The translations under genes were made by a program, and so were the position numbers. Source: Micromonospora aurantiaca ATCC 27029 (lineage in GTDB: Bacteria > Actinomycetota > Actinomycetes > Mycobacteriales > Micromonosporaceae). From it: a DNA stretch of 64,000 nt. The DNA lies in contig NC_014391.1 in assembly GCF_000145235.1 (NCBI RefSeq), positions 3,728,001 to 3,792,000 on the forward strand. Reading direction: 5' to 3'. This document shows positions 56,910-64,000 of this stretch, one piece after another (position 1 is the stretch's first letter; the number at the start of each line of letters is the position of its first letter). A model generated the notes under the pieces. That model saw nothing but the letters and a program-made list of their open reading frames with translations, was not told the DNA's origin and did no database searches.

Positions 56910-58142
56910 GTGGAGACCCCCGGCGATCCGCCGAACGCCGTGCCCGACCGCTCCCGCTGGGGCCGCCTGCACGTGCTGGACTGGATCGCGATCGGGCTGG
57001 CCGTGCTCGGCGTGGTGTTCGTGCTCACCGGGCTGCTCCCCCGCGCGGACGCCGAGGCGACGATGCGGCGGATCATCCCCATCCTGATCTTCCTCGGCAC
57101 GGTGGTGGTGCTGGCCGAGCTGACCGCCGTGGCCGGGGTGTTCGACGCGCTCGCGACCCGGGTGGCGGTGACCGCGCGGGGCAGTTTCCGGGCCCTGTTC
57201 TGGCTGTGCGTCGGCTTCGCCTCGGTGACCACGATCGCGCTCAACCTGGACACCACGGCGGTGCTGCTCACGCCGGTGATGATCGCGCTGGCCCGGGCGC
57301 TGAACGTGCCGCCGACGCCGCTGGCCATGACCACCGTGTGGCTGGCGAACACGGCGAGCCTGCTGCTGCCGGTGTCCAACCTGACGAACATCCTGGCCAG
57401 CGACCGGGTCGACCTGGACCCGGTGCCGTGGGCGGCCCGGATGTGGTGGCCGCAACTGGTCGCCGTCGCGGTGACCGCGCTGCTGCTGTGGTGGTGGTAC
57501 TGGCGGCCGGCGCGCGCCGGGGCCGACCCGTTCGTCCCGCCGCCGCCGTACGTGCCGCCGGACCGGGTGCTCTACCGCACCGCGCTGGCGGCCTGCCTGC
57601 TGTTCGTCGCCGGGATCCTGGCCGGGGTGGAGATCGGCATCGCCTCCGGGGCGGCCGCCGCGATCCTGGTCGCCGGCTTCGCGGTCCGGGCCCGGCACCG
57701 GCTGCGTCCGGCACTGGTGCCGTGGCGGCTGCTGGTGTTCGTGACCGGGCTGTTCCTGGTGGTGCAGACCATCGGCCGGCACGGCCTGGACACGGTGATG
57801 GGCACGCTCATCGGCACCGACCCGGGCGCGGAGGGGGCGCTGCGGGCGGGCGCGGTCGGCGCGCTGTTCAGCAACGTGGTGAACAACCTGCCCGCGTACC
57901 TGGCCGGCGAGGCGGTGATCGCGGCCGACCGGCACACCCAGTTGCTGGCGCTGCTGATCGGCACGAACGTGGGTCCGCTGGCCACGCCGTGGGCGTCGCT
58001 GGCGACACTGATCTGGTACGAGCGCTGCCGGGCCGCCGGGGTCGCCGTACCGCTGGGCCGGTTCGTGGCCACCAGCGCCGCGCTCGCCGTGCTCGCCACC
58101 GCCGCCACCGTGACGGCGCTTCTTGTCGGTCCCGGCGCCTAG
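56910..58142 (+). CDS. ArsB/SLC13-type anion permease
   Basis: A 410-residue ion-transporter-superfamily protein with about 10-11 helices. LNLDTTAVLLTPVMIALA and ANTASLLLPVSNLTNIL in the first half, and LFSNVVNNLPAYLAGE with GTNVGPLATPWASLATLIW in the second, are the two inverted SNT/NNL-type loops of ArsB, NhaD and CitT-like transporters. It may export arsenite or carry another anion or organic acid; no arsenic genes are near, so arsenite is uncertain. The GTG at 56910 follows GAGGA at 9 nt. It is divergent from the NLR-like gene by 107 bp. Confidence 0.88.
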   Translation: METPGDPPNAVPDRSRWGRLHVLDWIAIGLAVLGVVFVLTGLLPRADAEATMRRIIPILIFLGTVVVLAELTAVAGVFDALATRVAVTARGSFRALFWLCVGFASVTTIALNLDTTAVLLTPVMIALARALNVPPTPLAMTTVWLANTASLLLPVSNLTNILASDRVDLDPVPWAARMWWPQLVAVAVTALLLWWWYWRPARAGADPFVPPPPYVPPDRVLYRTALAACLLFVAGILAGVEIGIASGAAAAILVAGFAVRARHRLRPALVPWRLLVFVTGLFLVVQTIGRHGLDTVMGTLIGTDPGAEGALRAGAVGALFSNVVNNLPAYLAGEAVIAADRHTQLLALLIGTNVGPLATPWASLATLIWYERCRAAGVAVPLGRFVATSAALAVLATAATVTALLVGPGA

Positions 58143-58205
58143 CATCGCGGCATCGCCCCTGAGCCGGGGCGGGAAAACCGGTACGGCCCGATCCCGGGCG
58201 GTGGC

Positions 58206-58211
58206 TACCGT
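58206..58211 (+). promoter_or_regulatory. -10 hexamer of leaderless GNAT transcript
   Basis: TACCGT lies 6 nt before the ATG at 58218. Confidence 0.5.
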
Positions 58212-58217
58212 GCCCGC

Positions 58218-59117
58218 ATGACCGCCGCACCCACGCTGCACTTCTGCACCGACCCGGGCGAGTTCCTCGCCGCCGCCGAGGCGTACCTGGCCGCCGATCC
58301 GGTGGTCGGCACGGTCGTCGCCACCGTCGCGCAGCGGATGGCGGCCCGCCGCGCCGAGGGCGCCGCGCTGCCCGAGGACGACTGGTGGCTCGTGGTGCGC
58401 GACGCCTCCGGGGCGGTGGTAGGCGCCGCGATGCGCACCGCGCCGTTCCCGCCGCGACCGCCGTTCCTGCTGCCGATGCCCGAGGCAGCCGCTGTGGCGC
58501 TGGCCGGGGCGTGGCACCGGCGCGGCGAGCGGGTCCGCGCGGTGAACGGCGCGCTGCCCGCCGCGCGCGCCTGCGCCGACGAGGTCGCACGCCTCGACGG
58601 CGGGCGGGTCGCTGTGGCCCAGCACACCCGGCTGCACGTGCTCGACCAACTGGCACCACCGGCTCCGGTCCCCGGCGCGCTGCGGGCGGCCACCACCGAC
58701 GACGTCGACCTGGTCGCCGCGTGGTTCGGCGCGTTCACGGCCGACGCCGACGAGCAGGCGGGCCGCCCGCCCGGCACCAGCGCACACGAGACGCCCGACC
58801 GCGCCGAGCTACTGCGCCGGATCCGGGACGGCCGGGTCTGGTTCTGGACCGACGGGTCGGGCCGCCCGGTGCACCTGACCGCCGCCCACCCGACGTCGTT
58901 CGGCGTGGCTCGCGTCGGACCCGTCTACACGCCACCGGAGCAGCGCGGACGCGGCTGGGCCGGCAACGCCGTCGCCGAGGTGTGCCGGCTGCTCACCGCC
59001 GAGGGCGCGCGGGTGTGCCTGTTCACCGACCAGGCCAACCCGGTGTCGAACCGGCTCTACGCCCGGCTCGGATTCCGGCCGGTGGTCGACATGGCCAATC
59101 TGGTTCTGGTCGACTGA
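58218..59117 (+). CDS. GNAT-family acetyltransferase with long N-terminal domain
   Basis: A 299-residue protein. The C-terminal GNAT domain (about 205-299) has RVGPVYTPPEQRGRGWAGNAVAEVCRLL with the acetyl-CoA motif QRGRGWA, and LFTDQANPVSNRLYARLGFRPV, typical motif B. The N-terminal 200 residues look like a degenerate second GNAT copy (DDWWLVVRDASGAVVGAAMRT), the tandem layout of a known actinobacterial group. Substrate unknown. It converges on the sigma factor gene with a 17-bp gap. Confidence 0.87.
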   Translation: MTAAPTLHFCTDPGEFLAAAEAYLAADPVVGTVVATVAQRMAARRAEGAALPEDDWWLVVRDASGAVVGAAMRTAPFPPRPPFLLPMPEAAAVALAGAWHRRGERVRAVNGALPAARACADEVARLDGGRVAVAQHTRLHVLDQLAPPAPVPGALRAATTDDVDLVAAWFGAFTADADEQAGRPPGTSAHETPDRAELLRRIRDGRVWFWTDGSGRPVHLTAAHPTSFGVARVGPVYTPPEQRGRGWAGNAVAEVCRLLTAEGARVCLFTDQANPVSNRLYARLGFRPVVDMANLVLVD

Positions 59118-59134
59118 CGGTCCGCGACTCCGGG

Positions 59135-59995
59135 TCAGCCGGCGAGGCCGAGCGCGGCCAGCCGGCGCGGGTCGGCGATCACGTCCACGGCGGCGATCCG
59201 TCCGCCGGCAACGGTGAACGCCATCACCGACAGCGGCCGGTCGCCGGCGGTCACCAGCACCCCGGCAGCGCCGTTGACGAGCACCGGCCGGGCGTGCGGG
59301 AACAGCCGGCCGAACGTGGTGGCCTGCGCCGCCACAGTCGTCGCGCCGGTGAGCACGACCGTGTGGCGGGCGCGGGCGGTCCCGGCGTCGGAGCGCAGCA
59401 CCACGTCCGGGTGCAGCACCGCGATCAGCGCGTCGAGGTCACCGTCGCGGGCGGCGGCGAGGAAGGCGTCCACCACCGCCCGCTGCCGGGACAAGTCCGG
59501 ATCGGGGATGGGCGCCTGCCCGCGTACCCGGCGGCGGGCCCGGCTGGCGAGCTGCCGGGCCGCCGCCGGCGAGCGGTCGACGAGCGGGCCGATCTCGTCG
59601 AACGGCACGCCGAACATGTCGTGCAGCACGAACGCGAGCCGCTCGGCCGGGGTCAGCGTGTCCAGCACCACCAGCAGCGCCAGGCCCACCGAGTCGGCGA
59701 GCACCGCGGCGTGCGCCGGATCGTCGGCGTCGGTGTCCACCACCGGATCGGGTAGGCGTACGTCCAGCGGGTCCTCCCGGCGGGCGGCGCGGGACCGCAG
59801 CGTGTTGAGGCTGACCCGGGCGACCACAGTGGTGAGCCAGGCGTCGAGGTTCTCCACGGTGTCCGCGTCGGTGCGGGACAGCCGCAGCCAGGTCTCCTGC
59901 ACCGCGTCCTCGGCGTCGGTGAGCGACCCGAGCAGCCGGTACGCCACCGCGCGCAGCCGTTGCCGCTCCCGCTCGAACCGCTCCGCCAGGTCCAT
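59135..59995 (-). CDS. ECF41 (SigJ-type) RNA polymerase sigma factor
   Basis: A 286-residue extracytoplasmic-function sigma factor. Sigma2 has AYRLLGSLTDAEDAVQETWLRL and sigma4 has LDTLTPAERLAFVLHDMFGVPFDEIGPLVDRSPAAARQLASRARRRV. The C-terminal 110 residues are a SnoaL-like domain (FLAAARDGDLDALIAVLHPDVVL), the built-in regulatory module of ECF41 factors, which lack a separate anti-sigma factor. The ATG at 59995 follows GGAGG at 8 nt. It is divergent from the SDR-like oxidoreductase, and ECF41 factors usually regulate such a neighbour (carboxymuconolactone decarboxylase, oxidoreductase or epimerase). Confidence 0.9.
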   Translation of the reverse strand: MDLAERFERERQRLRAVAYRLLGSLTDAEDAVQETWLRLSRTDADTVENLDAWLTTVVARVSLNTLRSRAARREDPLDVRLPDPVVDTDADDPAHAAVLADSVGLALLVVLDTLTPAERLAFVLHDMFGVPFDEIGPLVDRSPAAARQLASRARRRVRGQAPIPDPDLSRQRAVVDAFLAAARDGDLDALIAVLHPDVVLRSDAGTARARHTVVLTGATTVAAQATTFGRLFPHARPVLVNGAAGVLVTAGDRPLSVMAFTVAGGRIAAVDVIADPRRLAALGLAG

Positions 59996-60057
59996 CACCT
60001 GAGCCTCCCCTCCCGCGCATCGACTCGACCCGCGCCGGGTCACCGATGTGACCACAG

Positions 60058-60080
60058 GTGACAGCCGTCACACCTGTCAC
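60058..60080. promoter_or_regulatory. Inverted repeat with TGTCAC elements between ECF41 and oxidoreductase
   Basis: GTGACAG (60058-60064) and CTGTCAC (60074-60080) are perfect 7-bp arms around 9 bp. Each arm contains the TGTCAC -35 that ECF41 factors recognise, one facing each gene. A clear CGTC -10 at the right distance is not obvious, so the pair is only a candidate bidirectional promoter. Confidence 0.45.
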
Positions 60081-60133
60081 GTCGGCAGGCGGGCGCGGGT
60101 CGAGGTGGCAGCACCGACAACGGGAGGACGACG

Positions 60134-60910
60134 ATGAACGCACCCATTCTGGTCACCGGCGGCACCGGCACGATCGGCCGGCACGTCGTGCCGCTGCTGC
60201 GCGCCGCCGGGCACCCGGTGCGCGTGCTCAGCCGGCGCGGCGGGCGGCCCGGCGACGGTGTCACCCACGTGGCCGCCGACCTGCTCAGCGGCGCGGACCT
60301 CGGCCCCGCCCTGAGCGGAGTGTCCACTGTGCTGCACCTGGCCGGCGGCGCGAAGGGCGACGACCGTGCCACCGCCCACCTGGCCCGCGCCGCGCACCGG
60401 GCCGCTGTGGCCCACCTGGTGCACATCTCGGTGACCGGCGCCGACCGGGTGCCGCTGGCCTGGATCCGGTCCAAGCTCGACGCCGAGCGCGCGGTGACGG
60501 ACTCCGGCGTGCCCTGGACCGTGCTGCGCGCCGCGCAGGTGCACGACCTGGTGTTCACCATGCTGACGGCGATGACGCGGCTGCCGGTGGTGCCGGTGCC
60601 GGGCGGCCTGCGGTTGCAGCCGGTCGACGCGGCCGAGGTGGCGGCCCGGCTGGCCGAACTCACGCTCGGCGCACCGGCCGGGCTGGTCCCCGACCTGGCC
60701 GGGCCGGACACGTACGGCATCGGTGACCTGCTGACCGGCTACTTGACCGCCGCCGGGAAGCGCCGGGCACGCCTGCCGGTGCGCATTCCCGGCCGGGCCG
60801 GCCGGGCGTACCGGGAAGGCGCGAACCTCGCCCGGCCGGGCGCCGCGAGAGGCGTGCGGACCTGGACCGATTTCCTGGCTGACCGAGTGCCGTCGCGGCC
60901 GGTCGCCTGA
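60134..60910 (+). CDS. NAD(P)H-binding atypical SDR (NmrA/epimerase-like), ECF41 partner
   Basis: A 258-residue atypical short-chain dehydrogenase. ILVTGGTGTIGRHVVPLLRAAGHPVRVLSRR is the extended-SDR Rossmann motif GGTGTIG with an NADPH-type Arg pair. HLVHISVTGADRVPLAWIRSKLDAERAV holds Ser and Lys but no Tyr of the catalytic YxxxK, as in NmrA-like sensors. It may reduce or bind a quinone or modified metabolite. GGGAGG lies 6 nt before the ATG. Its position opposite an ECF41 sigma gene fits the known COE partnership. Confidence 0.88.
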   Translation: MNAPILVTGGTGTIGRHVVPLLRAAGHPVRVLSRRGGRPGDGVTHVAADLLSGADLGPALSGVSTVLHLAGGAKGDDRATAHLARAAHRAAVAHLVHISVTGADRVPLAWIRSKLDAERAVTDSGVPWTVLRAAQVHDLVFTMLTAMTRLPVVPVPGGLRLQPVDAAEVAARLAELTLGAPAGLVPDLAGPDTYGIGDLLTGYLTAAGKRRARLPVRIPGRAGRAYREGANLARPGAARGVRTWTDFLADRVPSRPVA

Positions 60911-60926
60911 GCCGCCGGAGCGCCGC

Positions 60927-61310
60927 TCAGCGAAGGGTCAACCAGGCCGCCCCGGTGGCGGCGAGGATCACCGCGCCGAGCCCGGCCAGGCTCCAGCCGC
61001 CACGGTCGATGCGCCGGCGCACGGCCTGCCGGTCCGGGCGGAAGTCGTCGAACGGGCTCGACCGGAACCAGAAGCGGGCGTACAGCACCATCACCGCTCC
61101 GAACACCAGAGCGAAGCCTCCGGTCAGCGCCGCGCTGCCGAGCACCCACCCGTCGGTGAGCACGCCACGGATTCCCACCCGCCCGGCGACGACGGTTCGG
61201 ACGACCTGCACGATCCCGTTGACCACGCCGAGCGCGACACCGACACGTCCGGCGACGAGCCAGATGCCGGCCTCGCGCCGACCGCCTGCCGCGTTCTCCG
61301 TCCGCGCCAT
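60927..61310 (-). CDS. Small membrane protein of GTPase cassette
   Basis: A 127-residue protein with three hydrophobic helices: about 15-38 (GIWLVAGRVGVALGVVNGIVQVV), 53-75 (GSAALTGGFALVFGAVMVLYARFWF) and 105-126 at the C-terminus. A basic cytoplasmic loop (RPDRQAVRRRIDRGGW) lies before the last helix. I do not recognise the family. The ATG overlaps the upstream stop by one base (TGATG), so it is translationally coupled to the second gene and is the last member of a three-gene unit with the P-loop protein. Confidence 0.65.
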   Translation of the reverse strand: MARTENAAGGRREAGIWLVAGRVGVALGVVNGIVQVVRTVVAGRVGIRGVLTDGWVLGSAALTGGFALVFGAVMVLYARFWFRSSPFDDFRPDRQAVRRRIDRGGWSLAGLGAVILAATGAAWLTLR

Positions 61311-61753
61311 CACAGGCCCCGTGGCTCGATGGGGAAGCGGCCGAGACGCAGGCGGCTTCGATCCTGCCTCACCTCGCTCCACCGCTCGTCGTGGCTCAGC
61401 AGCGGCAGCAGCTCGCGCAGCATGTTCACGGTGGCGACCATCAGCTTCTCGTCGCGGTAGATCTGGCTCAGCAGCGGCTTGACGACGCTTCGGCGGAAGG
61501 TCCCGGCGAACCACGCGACGACCACCGTCGCACCTGCCGCGACGCCCGCCCCGGTCCACCAGTCGGACGCCGACACGGCCGCGACCAGGCCCACGAGGAC
61601 CAGTACGGCCAGGACGACCGCCCGCAGTGCCTCGTACCAGCGCAGCCGCTCCCGCGCCGCGTCCACCCGGGTCAGCAGGTGCTCCGCGCCACCGAGGAGC
61701 CGCTCGAACTCCGGGCCGGACAGGTCACCGCCCCGCTCAGGATCCCAGCCCAC
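61310..61753 (-). CDS. Membrane protein with helical flanks, GTPase cassette
   Basis: A 147-residue protein. An acidic N-terminal helix (PEFERLLGGAEHLLTRVDAARERLRWYEAL) is followed by two hydrophobic helices (about 44-64, AVVLAVLVLVGLVAAVSA, and 68-86), then a cytoplasmic C-terminal region (RRSVVKPLLSQIYRDEKLMVATVNMLRELL) that could contact the GTPase. No family is recognised. The GTG start at 61753 lies 17 bp inside the end of the P-loop gene, and its stop overlaps the next ATG, so the three genes form one operon. Confidence 0.65.
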   Translation of the reverse strand: MGWDPERGGDLSGPEFERLLGGAEHLLTRVDAARERLRWYEALRAVVLAVLVLVGLVAAVSASDWWTGAGVAAGATVVVAWFAGTFRRSVVKPLLSQIYRDEKLMVATVNMLRELLPLLSHDERWSEVRQDRSRLRLGRFPIEPRGL

Positions 61754-62780
61754 AGAACTCTCCCACGGTCGTCCGGAGGCTCCGCTGCACCGCGGCGAAC
61801 TTCATGTCGTCGAACATCGCCTGTTTCTCACCGACTCCAGGGATGAAGCGGTAGTCCTGCCGGCGGCCGGCGACCGGCAGCACAGCCAGCCGGGGGCGAT
61901 TGCGGTGGCCGAAGGCACGGATGAGAGTGACCAGCTGTCGCTGGAAGTCCGATGTGGGCTCACCGTCGGCGCCCGGCAGGTAGTACTCCTCGACCTGGCC
62001 CAGCTGGTCGGTCCAGTAGAGGTCGGCCTTGGTGACCGCCAGGACGAACCAGAGGTCCTTGGCGGCCGGATTGTCGACCCAGCAGGGCAGCAGGTTCTGG
62101 CAGAACCGGGAGAAGTGTTCGAGTTCGACGTTCCGGTTCTGCGCCCAGAGCTGCTCGGACGGCGACGGGATCGCCGCCTCGACCTCGCGGGCGATCTGCT
62201 CGGCCCGGTCCCGCCGCTCCTCCTCGGTGGGCGTCGCGTCGAGGGATGCCTGCCACTGCTCCCAGAGCCGGGCCTCGACCTGCCGGCGGAGTTCGTCCTC
62301 ACGCCGTTGCCGCCGCTCCTCGAGGACGTTGACCTCGCGGGGATCCCACGGCTCGTCGTACCCGGCGGCGGCGACGTAGATGACGCCCGTCGGGTGGTTC
62401 GGCGGCTTGAGCATGGCGTCCCACTTGTCCACCTCGCCGGAGGAGTAGTCGCCGCCCGCGGTCTGGCCGGGGCTCACCACCAGCGTCACATGGGCCTGGC
62501 GCCGGCCGGCCGCGAGCACGAGGCGGTGCGGCACATGGTCCTCGTCCCGCCGCCGGATGTAGCCGTTGTCGCCGAGCAACGCCTGGTACAGCGCGCTTTT
62601 CCCGACCCCGCGCTGGCCCGCCACCAACACCGGGATGATGTCACTCGTGGGTCGTCGCGTGGTCTCGGCGATCGACACCCGCCCGCCACCCGAGTGGCCG
62701 GCGCCGGAGTTGTCGACAGCGGACACGACCCGCGACCAACGGTCCCGCACGTCCGTCCAGTACTCGTCCGGCTCACCCAT
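61737..62780 (-). CDS. P-loop GTPase-like protein, first gene of a three-gene cassette
   Basis: A 347-residue nucleotide-binding protein. The G1 P-loop is LVAGQRGVGKSALYQALLG (about 51-70). VTLVVSPGQTAGGDYSSG is at the G3 position with PGQ in place of the DxxG motif, and VLAVTKADLY is a G4-like T/NKxD. A long charged coiled coil (about 155-200, RRQRREDELRRQVEARLWEQW) sits between G3 and G4, an unusual place for an insertion. No exact family is known to me. The likely -10 (TAGGCT, 62845-62850) precedes a leader of about 58 nt with no good ribosome site. It is coupled to two membrane proteins, so it probably acts at the membrane. Confidence 0.7.
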   Translation of the reverse strand: MGEPDEYWTDVRDRWSRVVSAVDNSGAGHSGGGRVSIAETTRRPTSDIIPVLVAGQRGVGKSALYQALLGDNGYIRRRDEDHVPHRLVLAAGRRQAHVTLVVSPGQTAGGDYSSGEVDKWDAMLKPPNHPTGVIYVAAAGYDEPWDPREVNVLEERRQRREDELRRQVEARLWEQWQASLDATPTEEERRDRAEQIAREVEAAIPSPSEQLWAQNRNVELEHFSRFCQNLLPCWVDNPAAKDLWFVLAVTKADLYWTDQLGQVEEYYLPGADGEPTSDFQRQLVTLIRAFGHRNRPRLAVLPVAGRRQDYRFIPGVGEKQAMFDDMKFAAVQRSLRTTVGEFCGLGS

Positions 62781-62844
62781 GGCGCGGCCCGATCGGCCGG
62801 CCGGTTTCCATCTGATGTGGACTGCTCAGCGAGAACACGCGAGG

Positions 62845-62850
62845 AGCCTA
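62845..62850 (-). promoter_or_regulatory. Candidate -10 of the GTPase cassette
   Basis: TAGGCT on the minus strand, about 65 bp upstream of the ATG at 62780. A weak TTCGAT lies about 16-17 bp further upstream. Confidence 0.35.
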
Positions 62851-62907
62851 GCCACGGCGGCGTGGCATCGAATCGTATGAACAGGCGGCAACATCCGGCA
62901 CGTACGG

Positions 62908-63309
62908 TCAGGCGCCCGTGACGGGGTGGAACTGCTCGCACATGACCTCGTAGCCGTCCGGGTCGAGCCCGTAGAAGATCCGCGCCCATCCCACGTCCTC
63001 CGGCTCCAGCGTCACCGGCAGCCCTTCGTCGCGCCACAGCGCGTACGTGGCGTCCAGGTCGGCGGTGGGCACGGTGAGGACGACACCGAGCCCCGGCGGC
63101 CCGGCCTTGACCTCGCGTTCCCGCTCCGCGTTGTGGTGCCCGTGGCGGTGCAGGTCGGACAGGATCAGCCAGGTGTGGCCGAACGTGAGGTAACGCAGGT
63201 TCGTCTGGTCGGTCTGCGGGATCTCCTTGAAGCCGAGTCGCAGGTAGAGCCGGTGGGAGCGGTCCAGGTCGCGGACCCGGAGCCCGATCTTGAGCTGTCT
63301 GGCGGCCAT
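62908..63309 (-). CDS. VOC/glyoxalase-fold protein
   Basis: A 133-residue vicinal-oxygen-chelate protein. LKIGLRVRDLDRSHRLYLRLGFKEI is the first beta-alpha unit, and GLGVVLTVPTADLDATYALWRDEGLPVTLEPEDVGW with IFYGLDPDGYEVMCEQF is the second, ending in the usual G-x-x-x-E metal-ligand Glu. LHRHGHHNAEREREVKAGPPG is a basic, His-rich loop. It could be a glyoxalase, a dioxygenase or an antibiotic-binding protein. The ATG lies 7 nt after TAGCCT and is likely leaderless. It converges on no neighbour; the next gene on the same strand follows upstream. Confidence 0.82.
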   Translation of the reverse strand: MAARQLKIGLRVRDLDRSHRLYLRLGFKEIPQTDQTNLRYLTFGHTWLILSDLHRHGHHNAEREREVKAGPPGLGVVLTVPTADLDATYALWRDEGLPVTLEPEDVGWARIFYGLDPDGYEVMCEQFHPVTGA

Positions 63310-63316
63310 CCCGCCG

Positions 63317-63322
63317 AGGCTA
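63317..63322 (-). promoter_or_regulatory. -10 hexamer of leaderless VOC transcript
   Basis: TAGCCT on the minus strand lies 7 nt before the ATG at 63309. Confidence 0.5.
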
Positions 63323-63333
63323 GCCGACCCGGC

Positions 63334-64000
63334 TCACCAGCCGACCGAGCCGAGACCGACCGGGGTGAGGCGGCGGACCTGCGGCTCGATCCACTGTGCC
63401 GCGGTGACCAGTTTGACCAGCCGGTCGATGGTCTCCGGCGGCCCGGCCACGAAGCTGCGCCGGTCGGCGGGGCAGCCGTACCGGTCGTCGAAAGTGCCGC
63501 CGTCGAGCGCGCGGACCGCCATGCCGGCCTCGACGGCGAGCAGCATCCCGGCCGGCAGGTCGACCGCCTCGGGACGGTAGCCGACGATGCCGTCGATGTC
63601 GCCGCGGGCCAGCATCACCCAGGACAGCAACGGCGCCCACAGTTGCAGCACCCGGCGCGCGCTGGTGTCCAGCACCACCTTCAACGCCCGGGCGGTGCTG
63701 TCGTCGCGGCGTACCTCGTGCCCCTGGGTCCAGGCCAGCACCGGCGCGGACGGCACCGGGCGCTGCGCGGCCCGCAGCGGCCGCGCGGCCGGGCCGGACG
63801 CGTGCACGAACGCGCCCCGGCCGCGCACCGCCGACCAGGTCCGGCCCGCGACCGGGTCGTGCACCACGCCGAGCACCGGCGAGCCGTTGTCGCACAGGGC
63901 GATGCCGACCACGTACGCGGGCAGCCCGATCGCCACGTTGTTGGTGCCGTCCAGCGGGTCGACGAGCCACGCCCACGCGGTGTCCGGGGCGTACTCGCCG
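63334..64000 (-). CDS. Inositol monophosphatase-family protein, 5' end outside window (partial)
   Basis: At least 222 residues of an IMPase/FBPase-like phosphatase. The frame is open to the right edge, and the first visible residues include WLVDPLDGTNN, the DPxDGTxN metal and substrate motif, so the GTG at 63936 is internal and the true start is beyond base 64000. The second signature, EAVDLPAGMLLAVEAGM, holds the conserved Asp of the usual WDxAAG. It probably removes phosphate from inositol phosphate, histidinol phosphate or a related sugar phosphate using Mg2+; the subfamily cannot be fixed without the N-terminus. A short spacer of 24 bp separates its stop from the VOC start. Confidence 0.88.
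   Translation of the reverse strand, partial: GEYAPDTAWAWLVDPLDGTNNVAIGLPAYVVGIALCDNGSPVLGVVHDPVAGRTWSAVRGRGAFVHASGPAARPLRAAQRPVPSAPVLAWTQGHEVRRDDSTARALKVVLDTSARRVLQLWAPLLSWVMLARGDIDGIVGYRPEAVDLPAGMLLAVEAGMAVRALDGGTFDDRYGCPADRRSFVAGPPETIDRLVKLVTAAQWIEPQVRRLTPVGLGSVGW

Noticed and set aside
52558..57087. A 1,509-codon open frame on the plus strand
   Set aside because: It is antisense to the NACHT/WD40 gene, which has clear domains. Its translation is low-complexity and rich in His, Arg, Gly and Val, as expected of a shadow frame in very GC-rich DNA.
56910..58142. Arsenite efflux pump ArsB as part of an ars operon
   Set aside because: The fold fits ArsB but also other SLC13-type anion carriers, and no arsenate reductase or metal-sensing ArsR is adjacent.
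51028..62780. A mobile defence island spanning the NLR-like gene to the GTPase cassette
   Set aside because: No integrase, transposase, tRNA attachment site or clear shift in base composition was seen, and most genes between are ordinary metabolic or regulatory ones.

Overview
The window is chromosomal DNA from a very GC-rich, free-living, filamentous-type actinomycete, most likely a member of the Micromonosporaceae such as Micromonospora. The evidence is the extreme third-position G+C, the many GTG starts, actinobacterial promoter forms (TTGAC-type -35, TANNNT -10), secreted plant and fungal polysaccharide hydrolases with CBM2, CBM13 and CBM56-like modules, a resuscitation-promoting-factor-type hydrolase behind a c-di-AMP riboswitch, and F420-type oxidoreductases. 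The genus is an inference. I see no rRNA, tRNA, transposase, integrase, prophage or CRISPR array.

Layout. 1-10 kb: a truncated unknown gene, a LAL-type LuxR regulator, TetR with a divergent membrane protein, an LtrA-family membrane protein, a DUF1905-sirtuin pair, and a DUF998-like membrane protein divergent from a NarL-type two-component system. 10-13 kb: small enzymes (thioesterase, GNAT, DUF1330, ABM) and a membrane protein. 13-23 kb: a secretome block with an S1 protease, a GH10-CBM2 xylanase, a secreted beta-propeller, a CPA1 antiporter, a YrdC/Sua5 protein and a GH81 beta-1,3-glucanase. 23-31 kb: VOC, SDR, an FAD/Fe-S D-lactate-type dehydrogenase, a nucleotidyltransferase, a lipid kinase, a Pro/Ala-rich surface protein and a GNAT. 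31-38 kb: a class A PBP, an M4 protease, a YbaB-like protein and an Rpf-LysM protein. 38-43 kb: an LLM-hemerythrin fusion, HxlR-SDR, and HtpG. 43-50 kb: a GntR / fatty-acid-hydroxylase-superfamily / lysoplasmalogenase operon, smpB, DinB, ArsR-MFS and a GH16 laminarinase. 50-57 kb: a GNAT and a 1,924-residue TIR-NACHT-pentapeptide-WD40 protein. 57-64 kb: an anion permease, a GNAT, an ECF41 sigma factor with its oxidoreductase partner, a P-loop GTPase plus two membrane proteins, a VOC protein and a truncated inositol-monophosphatase-family gene.

How it works together. Three themes stand out. First, GH81 and GH16 beta-1,3-glucanases about 29 kb apart carry the same GAGAGCGCTCTC-type operator against strong promoters, which implies a laminarin or fungal-wall regulon under a repressor encoded elsewhere. 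Second, the growth and cell-wall genes include an Rpf-LysM hydrolase with a c-di-AMP riboswitch and a Crp-like site. Third, many genes have a TANNNT hexamer exactly 6-7 nt before the start codon, the signature of leaderless mRNAs.

The most unusual objects are the giant NLR-like protein, whose phosphoesterase-like domain appears to have lost its metal ligands, the GTPase/membrane-protein cassette, and several GATC-ended palindromic repeat families lying in intergenic spaces.
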